A stretch of DNA of 64,000 nt from contig NZ_MDKC01000003.1 in the NCBI RefSeq assembly GCF_001712755.1, positions 124,001 through 188,000 of the forward strand. The letters are read 5' to 3'. Both the position numbers and the translations under genes were made by a program. Origin of the DNA: Gottfriedia luciferensis (GTDB taxonomy: Bacteria > Bacillota > Bacilli > Bacillales > Bacillaceae_G). How positions within the stretch are numbered: position 1 is the first letter of the stretch; every line of letters begins with the position of its first letter. Under the pieces are notes generated by a model, which was given only the letters and a program-made list of their open reading frames with translations, was not told the DNA's origin and ran no database searches. Positions 54,426-63,966 of the stretch are shown here, in pieces.

Positions 54426-55832
54426 ATGAAACAACAAGAACAGGGGTTAAAGAAAGAGCTTAAAAGCAGACACTTGTTTATGATTGCTCTTGGGGGAGTA
54501 ATTGGGACAGGTTTGTTTATGGGATCAGGCTATACAATTAGTGAAGCTGGTCCGGGTGGAGCAATATTGGCCTACTTAGTAGGTGGATTCGTAATGTATT
54601 TAACAATGCTATGTTTAGGAGAATTAGCAGTTAATTTACCAGATGCTGGTTCTTATCAAACTTATGCAACTAAATATATCTCACCAGCGTCAGGCTATGT
54701 AGTTGGATGGATGGCATGGTTAAACTGGTCGGTAACAATCGGTTTAGAGTTAATTACAGTTAGTATGTTAATGAAGAGATGGTTTCCAGATGTACCGACT
54801 TGGATCTGGTGTGTAGTATTTGGTGTATTATTATTCGCAGTAAATGCTCTTTCAACGAAATCCTTTGCTGAAGTTGAGTTTTGGTTTGCAAGTATTAAAG
54901 TAGTAACAATTGTTCTTTTTATTATTTTAGGTGGAGCAGTAATGTTTGGCTTTGTACCAATGGAAGGGACAAAGGCTCCAATGCTTTCTAACTTTACAGA
55001 CCATGGTGGACTTTTCCCGAATGGCTTTTTAGCGATTATGATTACAATGGTCGCAGTTAACTTCTCATTCCAGGGAAGTGAATTAGTAGGAATTGCAGCT
55101 GGTGAAAGTGAAGATCCAGCAAAAGCTGTACCTAAAGCGATTAATAACACTGTATGGCGAATTCTAGTATTCTTTATTTTATCAATATTTGTTTTAGCAG
55201 GCTTATTCCCTTGGGAGAAAGCTGGCTTAGTAGATAGTCCATTCGTAGTAGTATTTGATAACATCGGTATTCCATATGCAGCTGATATTATGAACTTTGT
55301 TATTATTACAGCAGTGCTATCAGTTGCTAACTCAGGTTTATATGCAACATCTCGTATGATGTATTCAATGGCTCAAAAAGGAATGGTTAGTTCGAAATTA
55401 GGAAAACTATCTAAAAGAGGTGTACCGTTAAACGCTTTAACTTTTAGTATGTTCTTTGGATGCTTATCTCTATTATGTGGTATTTATGCTGAAGACACGG
55501 TTTATCTATGGCTACTATCAATTGCAGGATTTGGTTGCTTATTCGTTTGGGCAAGCATTGCATTATCAAATCTTTTAGGTAGAAAGAAATACATTCAAGA
55601 AGGTGGAAAATTAGAGGATTTAAAATATAAAACGCCTCTTTATCCAATCGTTCCAATCGTTGCTTTTGTTTTAAATGTGGCTGTAATTATTAGCCTTGCA
55701 TTTATCCCAGACCAACGTATTGCATTGTACTGTGGTGTTCCATTTATGATTGCATGTTTAATCTATTATCATTTCTCTGCTAAGCATAAGATTGAAAAAC
55801 ATGAGCAAGAAGTGAGTAAAAAAGTAAGTTAA
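54426..55832 (+). CDS. Amino-acid permease, RocE/RocC-like (APC family)
   Basis: 468 residues with twelve membrane helices. LKSRHLFMIALGGVIGTGLFMGSG is the APC signature, and FQGSELVGIAAGESEDP follows. The length equals RocE (467). The place after rocDG suggests arginine or ornithine uptake. AGGAGGG lies before the ATG. It may be expressed separately from rocDG through its own promoter. A terminator that is duplicated by an inserted element follows. Confidence 0.9.
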   Translation: MKQQEQGLKKELKSRHLFMIALGGVIGTGLFMGSGYTISEAGPGGAILAYLVGGFVMYLTMLCLGELAVNLPDAGSYQTYATKYISPASGYVVGWMAWLNWSVTIGLELITVSMLMKRWFPDVPTWIWCVVFGVLLFAVNALSTKSFAEVEFWFASIKVVTIVLFIILGGAVMFGFVPMEGTKAPMLSNFTDHGGLFPNGFLAIMITMVAVNFSFQGSELVGIAAGESEDPAKAVPKAINNTVWRILVFFILSIFVLAGLFPWEKAGLVDSPFVVVFDNIGIPYAADIMNFVIITAVLSVANSGLYATSRMMYSMAQKGMVSSKLGKLSKRGVPLNALTFSMFFGCLSLLCGIYAEDTVYLWLLSIAGFGCLFVWASIALSNLLGRKKYIQEGGKLEDLKYKTPLYPIVPIVAFVLNVAVIISLAFIPDQRIALYCGVPFMIACLIYYHFSAKHKIEKHEQEVSKKVS

Positions 55833-55862
55833 TAATTTTTTTGAGATTGTCTCAATAGTTTG

Positions 55863-55900
55863 TGAAAACTCGCTAGTAAATTACTACTAGCGAGTTTTTT
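55863..55900 (+). terminator. Permease terminator, left copy
   Basis: AACTCGCTAGTAA/TTACTACTAGCGAGTT hairpin with TTTTTT. The 38-bp unit recurs at 56410-56447 with one base change. Confidence 0.9.
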
Positions 55901-55904
55901 ACGC

Positions 55905-56406
55905 TGTTGAAAAAAAACCTTGTCAATTAAATTACCAAATTTTCGTAAAAGGAGTAGAGTGATGTTGATTTCCACTACAGTATGCTCGCTTTCCATGGGG
56001 CGAGATTCTTTAGCCTCCTCGGCAAGCCTGCGGGGTCTCAGCCTTCCCGCTAATCCCATAGGAGTCGAGCACCCTTTCGTTCCAATCAACTTATTCATAA
56101 AAAAAAGTCTGCAATAAACCCTAATCCAAAATCCTTTACTTAGAGTAACCTAACCGTTGTGTATTAATCAGCTTGTAGGTCAACTAATATCGAACTTTAA
56201 TTAAACCAATGAACTGAATTTGTTTTCTAAAATTTGCTCATAATATTTTTAACTTCAGAAAAAAATCATTACTAGTGATTTTGAATCATAAAAATGCTTA
56301 AAATATTAACGTTTAAAACCAATGATATATCATCCAAAAAATGATTATATATAAATAAGTTCAATTTAATGTTCGTTTTCCCTATTGAACATTTTAAATT
56401 TCAACA
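55905..56406 (-). mobile_element. 502-bp non-coding repeat element, copy 2 (MITE-like)
   Basis: Inverted relative of 19138-19645: the ends are TGTTGAAA (55905-55912) and TTTCAACA (56399-56406), and the whole interior aligns, including the GC-rich core at about 55980-56080. No protein is encoded. It begins 4 nt after the left terminator and ends 3 nt before the right copy. The element is in the opposite orientation to the upstream gene here, whereas copy 1 is in the reverse relation, so orientation is not fixed. Confidence 0.75.
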
Positions 56407-56409
56407 CTC

Positions 56410-56447
56410 TGAAAACTCGCTAGTAAGTTACTACTAGCGAGTTTTTT
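56410..56447 (+). terminator. Permease terminator, right copy
   Basis: Duplicate of 55863-55900 (37 of 38 bases identical) directly beyond the element. Confidence 0.9.
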
Positions 56448-56517
56448 TTTCTTGAATTGTTGATCGGGTTTAGCGTATTGAATAAAAATTACTACTTTAT
56501 TAACAAAGTTCACAATT

Positions 56518-56753
56518 TTATCAACAGTGTGCATATTTTCATTACTATTTTTTTGATTTTAAAGAGGAAAGCGGCTACTTATCCACTGTTTTGATAATCG
56601 TATTACTGTTTTTAACTGATCCTGCATTAAATATCAACAAATGTTGGTAGGTCTTGTTAATAACTTTTAGTAATTCAATAGAGAAAGGAAGAGGGTGGTT
56701 ATTTATCCACATATTTACTGTTATGGCAATGGATTCAATATGAGTTATACACA
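56518..56753 (+). other. Cluster of DnaA-box-like sequences
   Basis: Four same-strand nonamers within 236 bp: TTATCAACA (56518), TTATCCACT (56579), TTATCCACA (56703, perfect) and TTATACACA (56745). All differ from the DnaA box TTATCCACA by at most one base. The region 56448-56752 holds no gene. No dnaA or dnaN gene is near, so this is not oriC; it may be a DnaA-titrating cluster. Confidence 0.5.
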
Positions 56754-56797
56754 AAAAAAGAACTGTCCCAAAAGTACATTGACATAAGGGACAGTTA
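56753..56797 (-). terminator. opp operon terminator
   Basis: Minus-strand AACTGTCCC/GGGACAGTT arms then a T run. Confidence 0.85.
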
Positions 56798-56810
56798 CAT
56801 TTGTTACAGC

Positions 56811-58589
56811 TTATTTATTTTTTTCAGACTCTTTGCTTGTTACAGTGATGTCTTGTAAGTGACCTTGGAAGCCTTGACCAGCTGTTAAGTCGTAGCCTTT
56901 AACGCGCTTATTAACTCCATCTAAACCGAAGCGGAATAGAGTAGGGATAACTGGCACTTCGTCATTTACAAGCTCTTGCCATTTATCGTATACTTCTTGA
57001 CGGTATTTTTCATCAAACGCTTTTGCTGAAATACCTTCTTTTAATAGTTTATCATTGTCGTTATTTACCCAACGAACGTAGTTGAATGGTGCATTTTTCG
57101 CCCAGATTCCAGATGGGTCTGGGTCAGAACCTGTTCCCCAAGCTGCTGCGAAAATATCGATTTTTGGATTATCTTTTTCTACCATATCGTAGAATGAGTT
57201 GAACTCATGTAAACGTCCATCTAATAATTGAACATCTAAGCCAACTTCTTTCCAAGATTGTAAGTAGAATTGTGCTAATGGTTCAGCGATATCGCCACCA
57301 CTCATAGAAGCGAAGTTGATTTTAAATGGTTTTCCGTTCGGATCTTCACGTAAGCCATCTCCAGTTACATCTTTGTAACCAGCTTCGTCTAGTAATTTTT
57401 TAGCTTTTTCAGGATCATGAGTATATCCTTTTAATGCTTTATCAAAGTATTTAGGGAATGATGGTGGAATTACAGATGTTGCAGGCACTCGTAATCCTTT
57501 GTATAATTTTTCCCCAACGGATTTGTTATCAAGGGCATAAGCCATTGCTTGACGTACACGCTTATCTTGGAATTTTGGATTATCCATTACGTTTACACCA
57601 TTTTTCGCATCGTAATGACCTAATTTAAATCCAATGTAAGAGTAAGCTAACTCAGTTTTACCGATTAATGAGATATTTTTTAATTTTTTAGCTTGATCAT
57701 ATTGGTCAGCTGAAACAGAAGCGATATCGATATCTCCGTTAGCTAGAGAAGATGTAGCAATAGTTGGATTAACAACTTTTAAAAGTACACCGTCAAGTTT
57801 TGGAGCACCGTTCCAGTAATCTTTATTCGCTTCGAACTCTACAGCTTCACCTGGAGTGATCTTTTTAATTTTAAATGGTCCAAAGCCGATAGGAGCTTTA
57901 CGAATTTGGTCAGATGATGCTAATTTATCGATAGGCACATTGCCTAAATATTTTTTAGGTAGTGGGTTAGTCCATAATCCAGTAAGTACAGATGGGTTAG
58001 CTTCTTTAAATGTAATTGAAATTGTTTTAGGATCAATTACTTTAACGCCGGAAATGTTTTTTGCCTTTCCGTTATGGTAATCTTCCATACCTTCAATCAT
58101 AGACATTTGTGAGTCATAACGTACACCTGTGTATTTTGGGTTACCAATTACAAGATAAGAATATTCTAAATCCTCTGCTGTAACTGGATCGCCATTCGTC
58201 CAATTTACATTATCGCGAATTTTTAATGTGATTGTCTTTTTGTCATCGCTTAATTTATATGTAGCAGCACCATCTTGGTCATAAATATAGTTTTCATCTG
58301 TTGAAAGAAGTGCTTCATCAAAGAATTGAAGAACTTGAGAATCTGGATCGCCTTCATAGAAAACTGTATTTAAGATACCTTCAAATGGCGTATCTGAAAC
58401 TAAACCATATTTTAAAATGCCACCTGAAATCGATTTTTTGTTATTTGAAACTTTAATTGGAAAAGCAGCTTGATCGATTTGCTTAGTAGTAGTTGAAGTC
58501 TTTGTGTCGCCACCTTTACATGCTGAAAGAATCATCATAGATACTGCCATTGCGCTTAATACTTTAGTAAAGCTTTTTGCATTTTTCAT
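56811..58589 (-). CDS. oppA: Oligopeptide ABC transporter substrate-binding lipoprotein
   Basis: 592 residues, a little longer than typical OppA (about 545). Lipobox LSAC at about residue 23, then an SBP_bac_5 domain (LKIRDNVNWTNGDPVTAEDLEYSY, GFGPFKIKKITPGEAVEFEANKDYW, VRQAMAYALD). Last gene of the oppDFBCA operon. Peptide uptake supports nutrition and, in Bacilli, import of signalling peptides such as those for RRNPP regulators. Confidence 0.93.
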   Translation of the reverse strand: MKNAKSFTKVLSAMAVSMMILSACKGGDTKTSTTTKQIDQAAFPIKVSNNKKSISGGILKYGLVSDTPFEGILNTVFYEGDPDSQVLQFFDEALLSTDENYIYDQDGAATYKLSDDKKTITLKIRDNVNWTNGDPVTAEDLEYSYLVIGNPKYTGVRYDSQMSMIEGMEDYHNGKAKNISGVKVIDPKTISITFKEANPSVLTGLWTNPLPKKYLGNVPIDKLASSDQIRKAPIGFGPFKIKKITPGEAVEFEANKDYWNGAPKLDGVLLKVVNPTIATSSLANGDIDIASVSADQYDQAKKLKNISLIGKTELAYSYIGFKLGHYDAKNGVNVMDNPKFQDKRVRQAMAYALDNKSVGEKLYKGLRVPATSVIPPSFPKYFDKALKGYTHDPEKAKKLLDEAGYKDVTGDGLREDPNGKPFKINFASMSGGDIAEPLAQFYLQSWKEVGLDVQLLDGRLHEFNSFYDMVEKDNPKIDIFAAAWGTGSDPDPSGIWAKNAPFNYVRWVNNDNDKLLKEGISAKAFDEKYRQEVYDKWQELVNDEVPVIPTLFRFGLDGVNKRVKGYDLTAGQGFQGHLQDITVTSKESEKNK

Positions 58590-58613
58590 ATTTCCACTCT
58601 CCTTATTTTTTAA

Positions 58614-59519
58614 TTAACCTCTTCTTTGTCTAGCATCAGCTGCACGCTTTAGCGCTTCACCGATGAAATTTATACTCAGCATGAGCACTAAAATCATGCA
58701 CGATGCAGGTAACCATATCCACAACTTATTTTGTAAAACATCAGGATTTGTTGCATAACTAACTAGTGTTCCTAAACTTGGCGTACTTTCTGGTAAACCA
58801 AATCCAAGGAAGGTAAGACCAGATTCAATTCCAATATTTCCTGCTAGGTTTAAAGTGAATGCAACGATTATTAAAGAGCTTACATTTGGTAAAACGTGTG
58901 AGATAATGATTTTCCAATTCGGTGTGCCAATTGCTTTAGCTGCTGCCACATAATCTAATTCGCTCTCTGATAATACTTTTGAACGAATTAACCTTGCTTT
59001 ACCTGTCCATAAAAAAAGACTCATAATAAGGACAAAATTTATGATTGAGAATTTAGGTACAACTGTTACGAATACAATAATTAACATTAATGTTGGTAAG
59101 GATAAGAAAAAGTCAATAATACGCATTACGACACTGTCTACCCAACCACCAAAATAACCAGCTATTAAACCTAATGCTAGGCCTAGTAGATTTGTAATAA
59201 TTGTGATGAAAAATCCAATAGTAAAGGAATTTCTTGTCCCAATTATTAGTTGTCCAAATATATCGCGTCCCCCGTAGTCAGTACCTAACCAATGAGTAGA
59301 GGAAGGAGGTTGATAGATTGATAGAAAGTCTACTTTAACAATTTGATCTTGATCTAGAATAAGCGAAGTACCATACACACTTATTATTATTAGACCAAGC
59401 ACGATAAGAGAACCTAAAGCTAACTTATCTCGTCTAAATTCAGCCCAAATGACACTAAATCCTGATGGACTTTTTCGTTGCTCAGTAATATGAGTTTGAT
59501 TTTCGATTTTTAATTCCAT
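58614..59519 (-). CDS. oppC: Oligopeptide ABC transporter permease OppC
   Basis: 301 residues with six membrane helices and the EAA loop (LDYVAAAKAIGTPNWKIIISHVLPN). The DYGGRDIFGQ segment near residue 80 is typical of DppC/OppC. ATG 59519 is used because AGGTG lies 6 nt upstream; the GTG at 59528 is inside that site. Confidence 0.93.
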   Translation of the reverse strand: MELKIENQTHITEQRKSPSGFSVIWAEFRRDKLALGSLIVLGLIIISVYGTSLILDQDQIVKVDFLSIYQPPSSTHWLGTDYGGRDIFGQLIIGTRNSFTIGFFITIITNLLGLALGLIAGYFGGWVDSVVMRIIDFFLSLPTLMLIIVFVTVVPKFSIINFVLIMSLFLWTGKARLIRSKVLSESELDYVAAAKAIGTPNWKIIISHVLPNVSSLIIVAFTLNLAGNIGIESGLTFLGFGLPESTPSLGTLVSYATNPDVLQNKLWIWLPASCMILVLMLSINFIGEALKRAADARQRRG

Positions 59520-59533
59520 AAATTTCACCTACC

Positions 59534-60499
59534 CTATTCAATCCGTATACGTGGATCTACGATGCTTAGAATAATATCTGAGATTAATGTCCCAAAAAGT
59601 GTTGCAAGACATGTCATTAAAACAAGCGCATTTACAACAGTAAAATCACGTAACATAACGGATTTGACGAACAGTTGCCCAATTCCTGGATAGCCAAAAA
59701 TTGATTCTAAAAATACAGAACCAGCAATTAAACCAGTAATCTCATAACCTAAAAATGCAGCGATTGGTAAAAATGAATTACGTAAAATATGTCTAGAATA
59801 AACTTTAGATTCAGGAACACCTTTTGATCTAGCTGTTCTTACAAAATCTTTTACTTTTGTATCAATAATTTCACTGCGTAAATATTGTGAAATTCCAACA
59901 GTTGAAATAAGTGCACCTGATAAAGTTGGTAAAACAAGATGATCTAACTTGCTTACATAATAAGCAAAAGTTCCGTCAGCAATTTGAGGGTCTACGCTAC
60001 CGCCCGTAGGGAAAAGATCAAAATAAAATCCAAAAACAAACAACATAACAATTCCAAAAATAAATAGAGGGGTAGCAAATCCTAAATAGTTATATCCGGT
60101 TATCAGCTTATCTGCCCACGTGTCGCTATAGCGTCCACTAATAATACCAAGTGGAATTGCCAGTAAATAAGTTACAAGAAACACGCAGAGAGCAAGTAAT
60201 ACAGTATTTCCAATACGATCGCCGATTACATCGACTACATTGATTTTGTGTGTATAGGAAACACCAAAATCTCCTTTTGCAACATTTTTAATCCAATGAT
60301 AATACTGAACATAAGCTGGATCATTTAAACCCATTTCTTCACGAATTTTTTCAATTTCTTGTGGATTAGCTTTTGGGTTAATCGAACGTCCAGTTAGTGC
60401 ATCACCTGGCATTGCTTTAGCTAGTGCAAAGATTAGTATACTCAAGATAAGTAGCTGAGGAATCATGATGAGTATACGGCGAATGACAAATTTTAACAT
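59534..60499 (-). CDS. oppB: Oligopeptide ABC transporter permease OppB
   Basis: 321 residues with six membrane helices, opening MLKFVIRRILIMIPQLL. The EAA loop reads VRTARSKGVPESKVYSRHILRN. AAGGAG precedes the ATG. Pairs with OppC to form the pore. Confidence 0.93.
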   Translation of the reverse strand: MLKFVIRRILIMIPQLLILSILIFALAKAMPGDALTGRSINPKANPQEIEKIREEMGLNDPAYVQYYHWIKNVAKGDFGVSYTHKINVVDVIGDRIGNTVLLALCVFLVTYLLAIPLGIISGRYSDTWADKLITGYNYLGFATPLFIFGIVMLFVFGFYFDLFPTGGSVDPQIADGTFAYYVSKLDHLVLPTLSGALISTVGISQYLRSEIIDTKVKDFVRTARSKGVPESKVYSRHILRNSFLPIAAFLGYEITGLIAGSVFLESIFGYPGIGQLFVKSVMLRDFTVVNALVLMTCLATLFGTLISDIILSIVDPRIRIE

Positions 60500-60514
60500 A
60501 TTCGTTACTCCTTT

Positions 60515-61441
60515 CTAAGGTAATGCTACTCGATGAGTATCAGAGATTGGTTTTAAATCAAATGGTCGACCATTTTCATCAAAGTAAGAAGAAGCATTTT
60601 GTTGATATTCTTTTCTAACTTCTTGTCTTTCTTTAATTTTTTCTTCTCTAACTTCTGGACGAATATCTGGTATTGCTGCAATTAAGCGTTTAGTGTATAT
60701 ATGTTGTGGGTTATTTAAAATATCTTCAGTAGTGCCTTCCTCAACAAGTCTCCCTCTATACATAACACCAATTCGATTACATAAATGGCGTATAACGCCT
60801 AAGTCATGACCGATAAATAAATAAGTTAGTTTGAACTCTTCTTGTAAATCTTGTAAGAAATTAAGTACTTGTGCTTGTACTGAAACATCCAAAGCAGAAA
60901 CAGGCTCATCTGCAACTATTAACTTAGGTTGTAAAGTTAAAGCTCTAGCAATCCCAATTCGTTGACGTTGCCCACCAGAAAATTCATGTGGATACTTATA
61001 TAGTGATTCTGGAGATAATCCAACTTTATCAAGGTAGTAAAGTACTCTTTCACGTTCTTCTTCAGCAGTTAACGTTTCATAGTTTCTTAGCGGTTCTGCA
61101 ACTAAATCGATAATTCTCTTTTTAGGATTTAAAGAAGAGTATGGGTCTTGAAATATCATTTGAATCTCTTGGCGAAATGCTCGCATTTGCTTTTTATTTA
61201 GTGTTATTAAGTCATTGTCTAAAAACTTAATACTTCCATTAGTAGCCTGTGTCAATTGAAGTATTGCCTTACCTGCAGTAGATTTTCCACTACCTGATTC
61301 TCCAATAAGGCCATATGTTTCGCCTTCGTTTAGTTCAAATGAAATTCCATCAACAGCCCGAACATGATCTACAACTGTTCGAAAAATACCACCACGAATA
61401 GGGTAATGTACTTTTAAGTTATCAACCTTTAATAGAGACAT
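60515..61441 (-). CDS. oppF: Oligopeptide ABC transporter ATPase OppF
   Basis: 308 residues. Walker A GESGSGKST, signature FSGGQRQRIGIARAL, Walker B LIVADEPVSALD, and the C-terminal oligopeptide/dipeptide extension. Overlaps oppD by 20 nt, so translation is coupled. Confidence 0.94.
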   Translation of the reverse strand: MSLLKVDNLKVHYPIRGGIFRTVVDHVRAVDGISFELNEGETYGLIGESGSGKSTAGKAILQLTQATNGSIKFLDNDLITLNKKQMRAFRQEIQMIFQDPYSSLNPKKRIIDLVAEPLRNYETLTAEEERERVLYYLDKVGLSPESLYKYPHEFSGGQRQRIGIARALTLQPKLIVADEPVSALDVSVQAQVLNFLQDLQEEFKLTYLFIGHDLGVIRHLCNRIGVMYRGRLVEEGTTEDILNNPQHIYTKRLIAAIPDIRPEVREEKIKERQEVRKEYQQNASSYFDENGRPFDLKPISDTHRVALP

Positions 61442-62447
61442 TTATGATCGGTGCTCCTTTCTCGTTCTTGAAATGGAAATGCTTATAACAAGAACAACGT
61501 ACATAATGATTTGGTGTAACTTCGTGCAAGATAGGTTGATTTTCATGTGCATAATTTTGAATCCAAGGGATACGGTGGCTGAATCGGCAGCCTGTTCTAG
61601 GTAGTTTGTCTAATGGTGGAACTGTACCTTCAATAATATGAAGTCGTTGATTTTTTGAATGAGTAGTAGGAATAGAGTTTAATAATGAGCGCGTATATGG
61701 GTGTAATGGATTATTTAGTATTTCTTCTACTGAACCAGTCTCAATAATTTGTCCAGCATACATAACTGCAACACGGTCTGCTACTTCTGCAACAACACTT
61801 AAGTCATGCGTAATTAAAATGATGCCTAGCTTCGTTTTCTTTTGTATTTCTTTTAATAAATCTAATATTTGAGCCTGTATCGTTACATCTAAAGCAGTAG
61901 TTGGCTCATCTGCAATAATAAACGAAGGGTTACATGCGATGGCAATTGAAATCATAGCACGTTGTCTCATACCACCAGATAATTCATGCGGGTACTGTTT
62001 ATAAGTAACCTCTGGCTTTGGAATTCCAACTTGATCTAGTAACTCTAATGCACGCTCCTTTTTTTGTGAGCGTGATAGATCAGTATGAAAATCTAAATTT
62101 TCTTCAATTTGTTTACCGATCGTCATTAACGGATTTAGAGCGGTAAGAGGTTCTTGGAAAATCATTCCGATTTCCTTGCCTCGAATTTTATTCAACTTAC
62201 TATCATTTAGCGTTAGTAAATTTGTACCCTTGTAAGAGATCGATCCATTCATTTTTGTACGATTATTTGAATGTAGTCCTAAGATTGATAGGGCTAGAGC
62301 ACTTTTACCGCAGCCTGATTCACCCACAATTGCAAGAACTTCATTTTCATGGACAGTCAGTGATACATCATCCACAGCAGGATAGTATTGGTTGTTTATA
62401 CGAAACGATGTCGTTAAATGTTCGATTTCCAAAAGAGGTTTTGACAT
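61422..62447 (-). CDS. oppD: Oligopeptide ABC transporter ATPase OppD
   Basis: 341 residues. Walker A GESGCGKSA, signature LSGGMRQRAMIS, Walker B FIIADEPTTALD. The C-terminal Cys set (GCRFSHRIP, RCSCYKH) matches the iron-sulfur-like motif of OppD proteins. First gene of the operon, with GGAG before the ATG. Gene order D-F-B-C-A differs from the opp order A-B-C-D-F in B. subtilis and resembles the app operon. Confidence 0.94.
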   Translation of the reverse strand: MSKPLLEIEHLTTSFRINNQYYPAVDDVSLTVHENEVLAIVGESGCGKSALALSILGLHSNNRTKMNGSISYKGTNLLTLNDSKLNKIRGKEIGMIFQEPLTALNPLMTIGKQIEENLDFHTDLSRSQKKERALELLDQVGIPKPEVTYKQYPHELSGGMRQRAMISIAIACNPSFIIADEPTTALDVTIQAQILDLLKEIQKKTKLGIILITHDLSVVAEVADRVAVMYAGQIIETGSVEEILNNPLHPYTRSLLNSIPTTHSKNQRLHIIEGTVPPLDKLPRTGCRFSHRIPWIQNYAHENQPILHEVTPNHYVRCSCYKHFHFKNEKGAPIINVSIKG

Positions 62448-62506
62448 TTCGTGTCTCCTTTCGAGATTTCATGAGCAAAATTGTTGATATATTTTGAATT
62501 TTCATA

Positions 62507-62535
62507 AGTATAATATTATTACGCGAATGTTTCAA
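62507..62535 (-). promoter_or_regulatory. Sigma-A promoter of the opp operon
   Basis: Minus-strand TTGAAA (62535-62530), 17 nt, TATACT (62512-62507), 60 nt before oppD. Confidence 0.65.
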
Positions 62536-62690
62536 TATTAAAACATTTTCTGTAATATATAGTCCTTTTTGACTAAAATTAATTCGAAATTCGGATTAAC
62601 TAGTAAATTAATAGGGAAAAAATGTCATTACGATTCGATAGAAAGGTTGATAGATTAAATAAAATAAGGGAGAGTAAGGAAAACACGGAA

Positions 62691-62704
62691 TGAAAACGTT
62701 TACA
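62691..62704. promoter_or_regulatory. Candidate cre site upstream of opp
   Basis: TGAAAACGTTTACA fits TGWAANCGNTNWCA at every position. It lies about 155 bp upstream of the opp -35 element. The surrounding 62536-62922 stretch shows no gene. Confidence 0.5.
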
Positions 62705-62922
62705 AAATGGTAAATAGCGTAGATAAAAAGATGTGTTTGAAAATAAAGAAGAAAAAAAGAGGTTTTTGTCGGAAATTGAATTAATTTAGTGGAAAATATA
62801 TTTTCGATGTACAATTTGTAGTTTTAAATTCCTAGTTCAAATTGCCTGTTTTTACACTAAAAAATAAGAAATAGATTAAAAATATATGTCTACTAAACTT
62901 TAATTTTAGATAATTCATGAAA

Positions 62923-62981
62923 GAAAAAAGCAGTATAAAGATAAAAGGATGAATAATCCATTTTATTTTACACTGCTTTTC
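62923..62981 (-). terminator. dps terminator
   Basis: Long minus-strand hairpin AAAAGCAGTGTAAA/TTTATACTGCTTTT with an inner ATGGATTATTCAT fold and a T run. Confidence 0.8.
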
Positions 62982-63004
62982 TTAATTTAATCTTAAGTTT
63001 TAAC

Positions 63005-63457
63005 TCAATTTAAGTAGGCTGTTAACATCCAAACATGCTTTGCAAGTTGCTCTCGAATGGCTAATAGTAAATCATGAGTAACTGAATCATTTTCAGACTC
63101 TGCAATTTCCATACCATCTTTTAATTCTTCAATTAAATAATGATAGTCCTTAGTAATGTCCTGGACCATTTCATCAGAAGTAATATTCTTATTTGCTTCT
63201 TTAAGGCTTGAAGTATCAAGATACTCTCTCATTGTAGCTAGTGGTTTTCCACCAATTATTAACACTCGCTCTGCTAGCTCATCAATATGTAAACTTGCCT
63301 CATTGTAAAATTCCTCAAATTTAGTGTGTAGAGTGAAAAAATTTGGACCTTTTACATACCAATGATAGTTATGTAACTTTACAAATAGGATATTCCAGTC
63401 TGCTATTTGCTTATTTAGCACATCAACAGTCGTTTTTGAGATGGATGATGTATCCAT
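63005..63457 (-). CDS. dps: Dps-family DNA-binding ferritin-like protein
   Basis: 150 residues, full Dps length. The ferroxidase residues are in [38 protein letters not shown] (His, His, Asp/Glu). Forms a 12-mer that stores iron and protects DNA from peroxide. GGAGGG precedes the ATG. No clear PerR box was seen in the upstream 80 bp. Confidence 0.93.
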   Translation of the reverse strand: MDTSSISKTTVDVLNKQIADWNILFVKLHNYHWYVKGPNFFTLHTKFEEFYNEASLHIDELAERVLIIGGKPLATMREYLDTSSLKEANKNITSDEMVQDITKDYHYLIEELKDGMEIAESENDSVTHDLLLAIREQLAKHVWMLTAYLN

Positions 63458-63765
63458 TAAAATCCCTCCTCTAAATGATGTAAAAGATTAAAAAACCATA
63501 TAAACCATCTTAACTGATATTGAGTAAAAATAGTCATGGTAATATTTGATAGCTAAGACAACAATTAGTAAAATTAACGTTAAATTGTAAATAGCTTTAT
63601 ATTGAAATAAAAATCTCCGTCCTTGTAACTTGGATTTAAATGATTTTTAAGCATAAAGGATTCATAATTAAAATAGTAAGAAGTTGAAAAATATTTACTC
63701 ATAAAGGGTTCATACTTGGCAATGATTGTATTAACACTAACTGACAACCTCACTTCTCAAAAGAA
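63458..63765. other. 308-bp intergenic region upstream of dps
   Basis: AT-rich. Apart from the dps ribosome site and an unplaced promoter, nothing recognisable is seen. Confidence 0.4.
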
Positions 63766-63795
63766 ATACCCCCATCCCTAAGGATGGGGGTTATT
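63766..63795. terminator. Terminator of the small membrane gene
   Basis: ACCCCCATCC/GGATGGGGGT stem starting immediately after the stop codon at 63796. Confidence 0.85.
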
Positions 63796-63966
63796 CTATG
63801 AATGATCATTTTCTTTAGGCAGGGAAAGTTTCGGATCAATTCTAAGTGCATCATTTCTAAGTGCATCATCCTCATTTAAAGCATTTTTCAATAATAAAAA
63901 TAGTGACCCAATCATACCAAGAAGAATAATTACAAAAAAGAAAAAGATGATTACATCATAGACCAA
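63796..63966 (-). CDS. Small single-helix membrane protein
   Basis: 56 residues from a TTG at 63966, with GGGGG 8 nt upstream. One membrane helix (VIIFFFFVIILLGMIGSLFLL), then an acidic-basic tail with a tandem DALRNDALR duplication, encoded by a GTGCATCAT repeat, and PKLSLPKENDHS. No family recognised. Terminator placement at its stop supports it as a real gene. Confidence 0.6.
   Translation of the reverse strand: MVYDVIIFFFFVIILLGMIGSLFLLLKNALNEDDALRNDALRIDPKLSLPKENDHS

Noticed and set aside
56518..56753. Chromosomal origin oriC
   Set aside because: No dnaA, dnaN, rpmH or AT-rich unwinding element with the usual gene order is present; only a small box cluster is seen.
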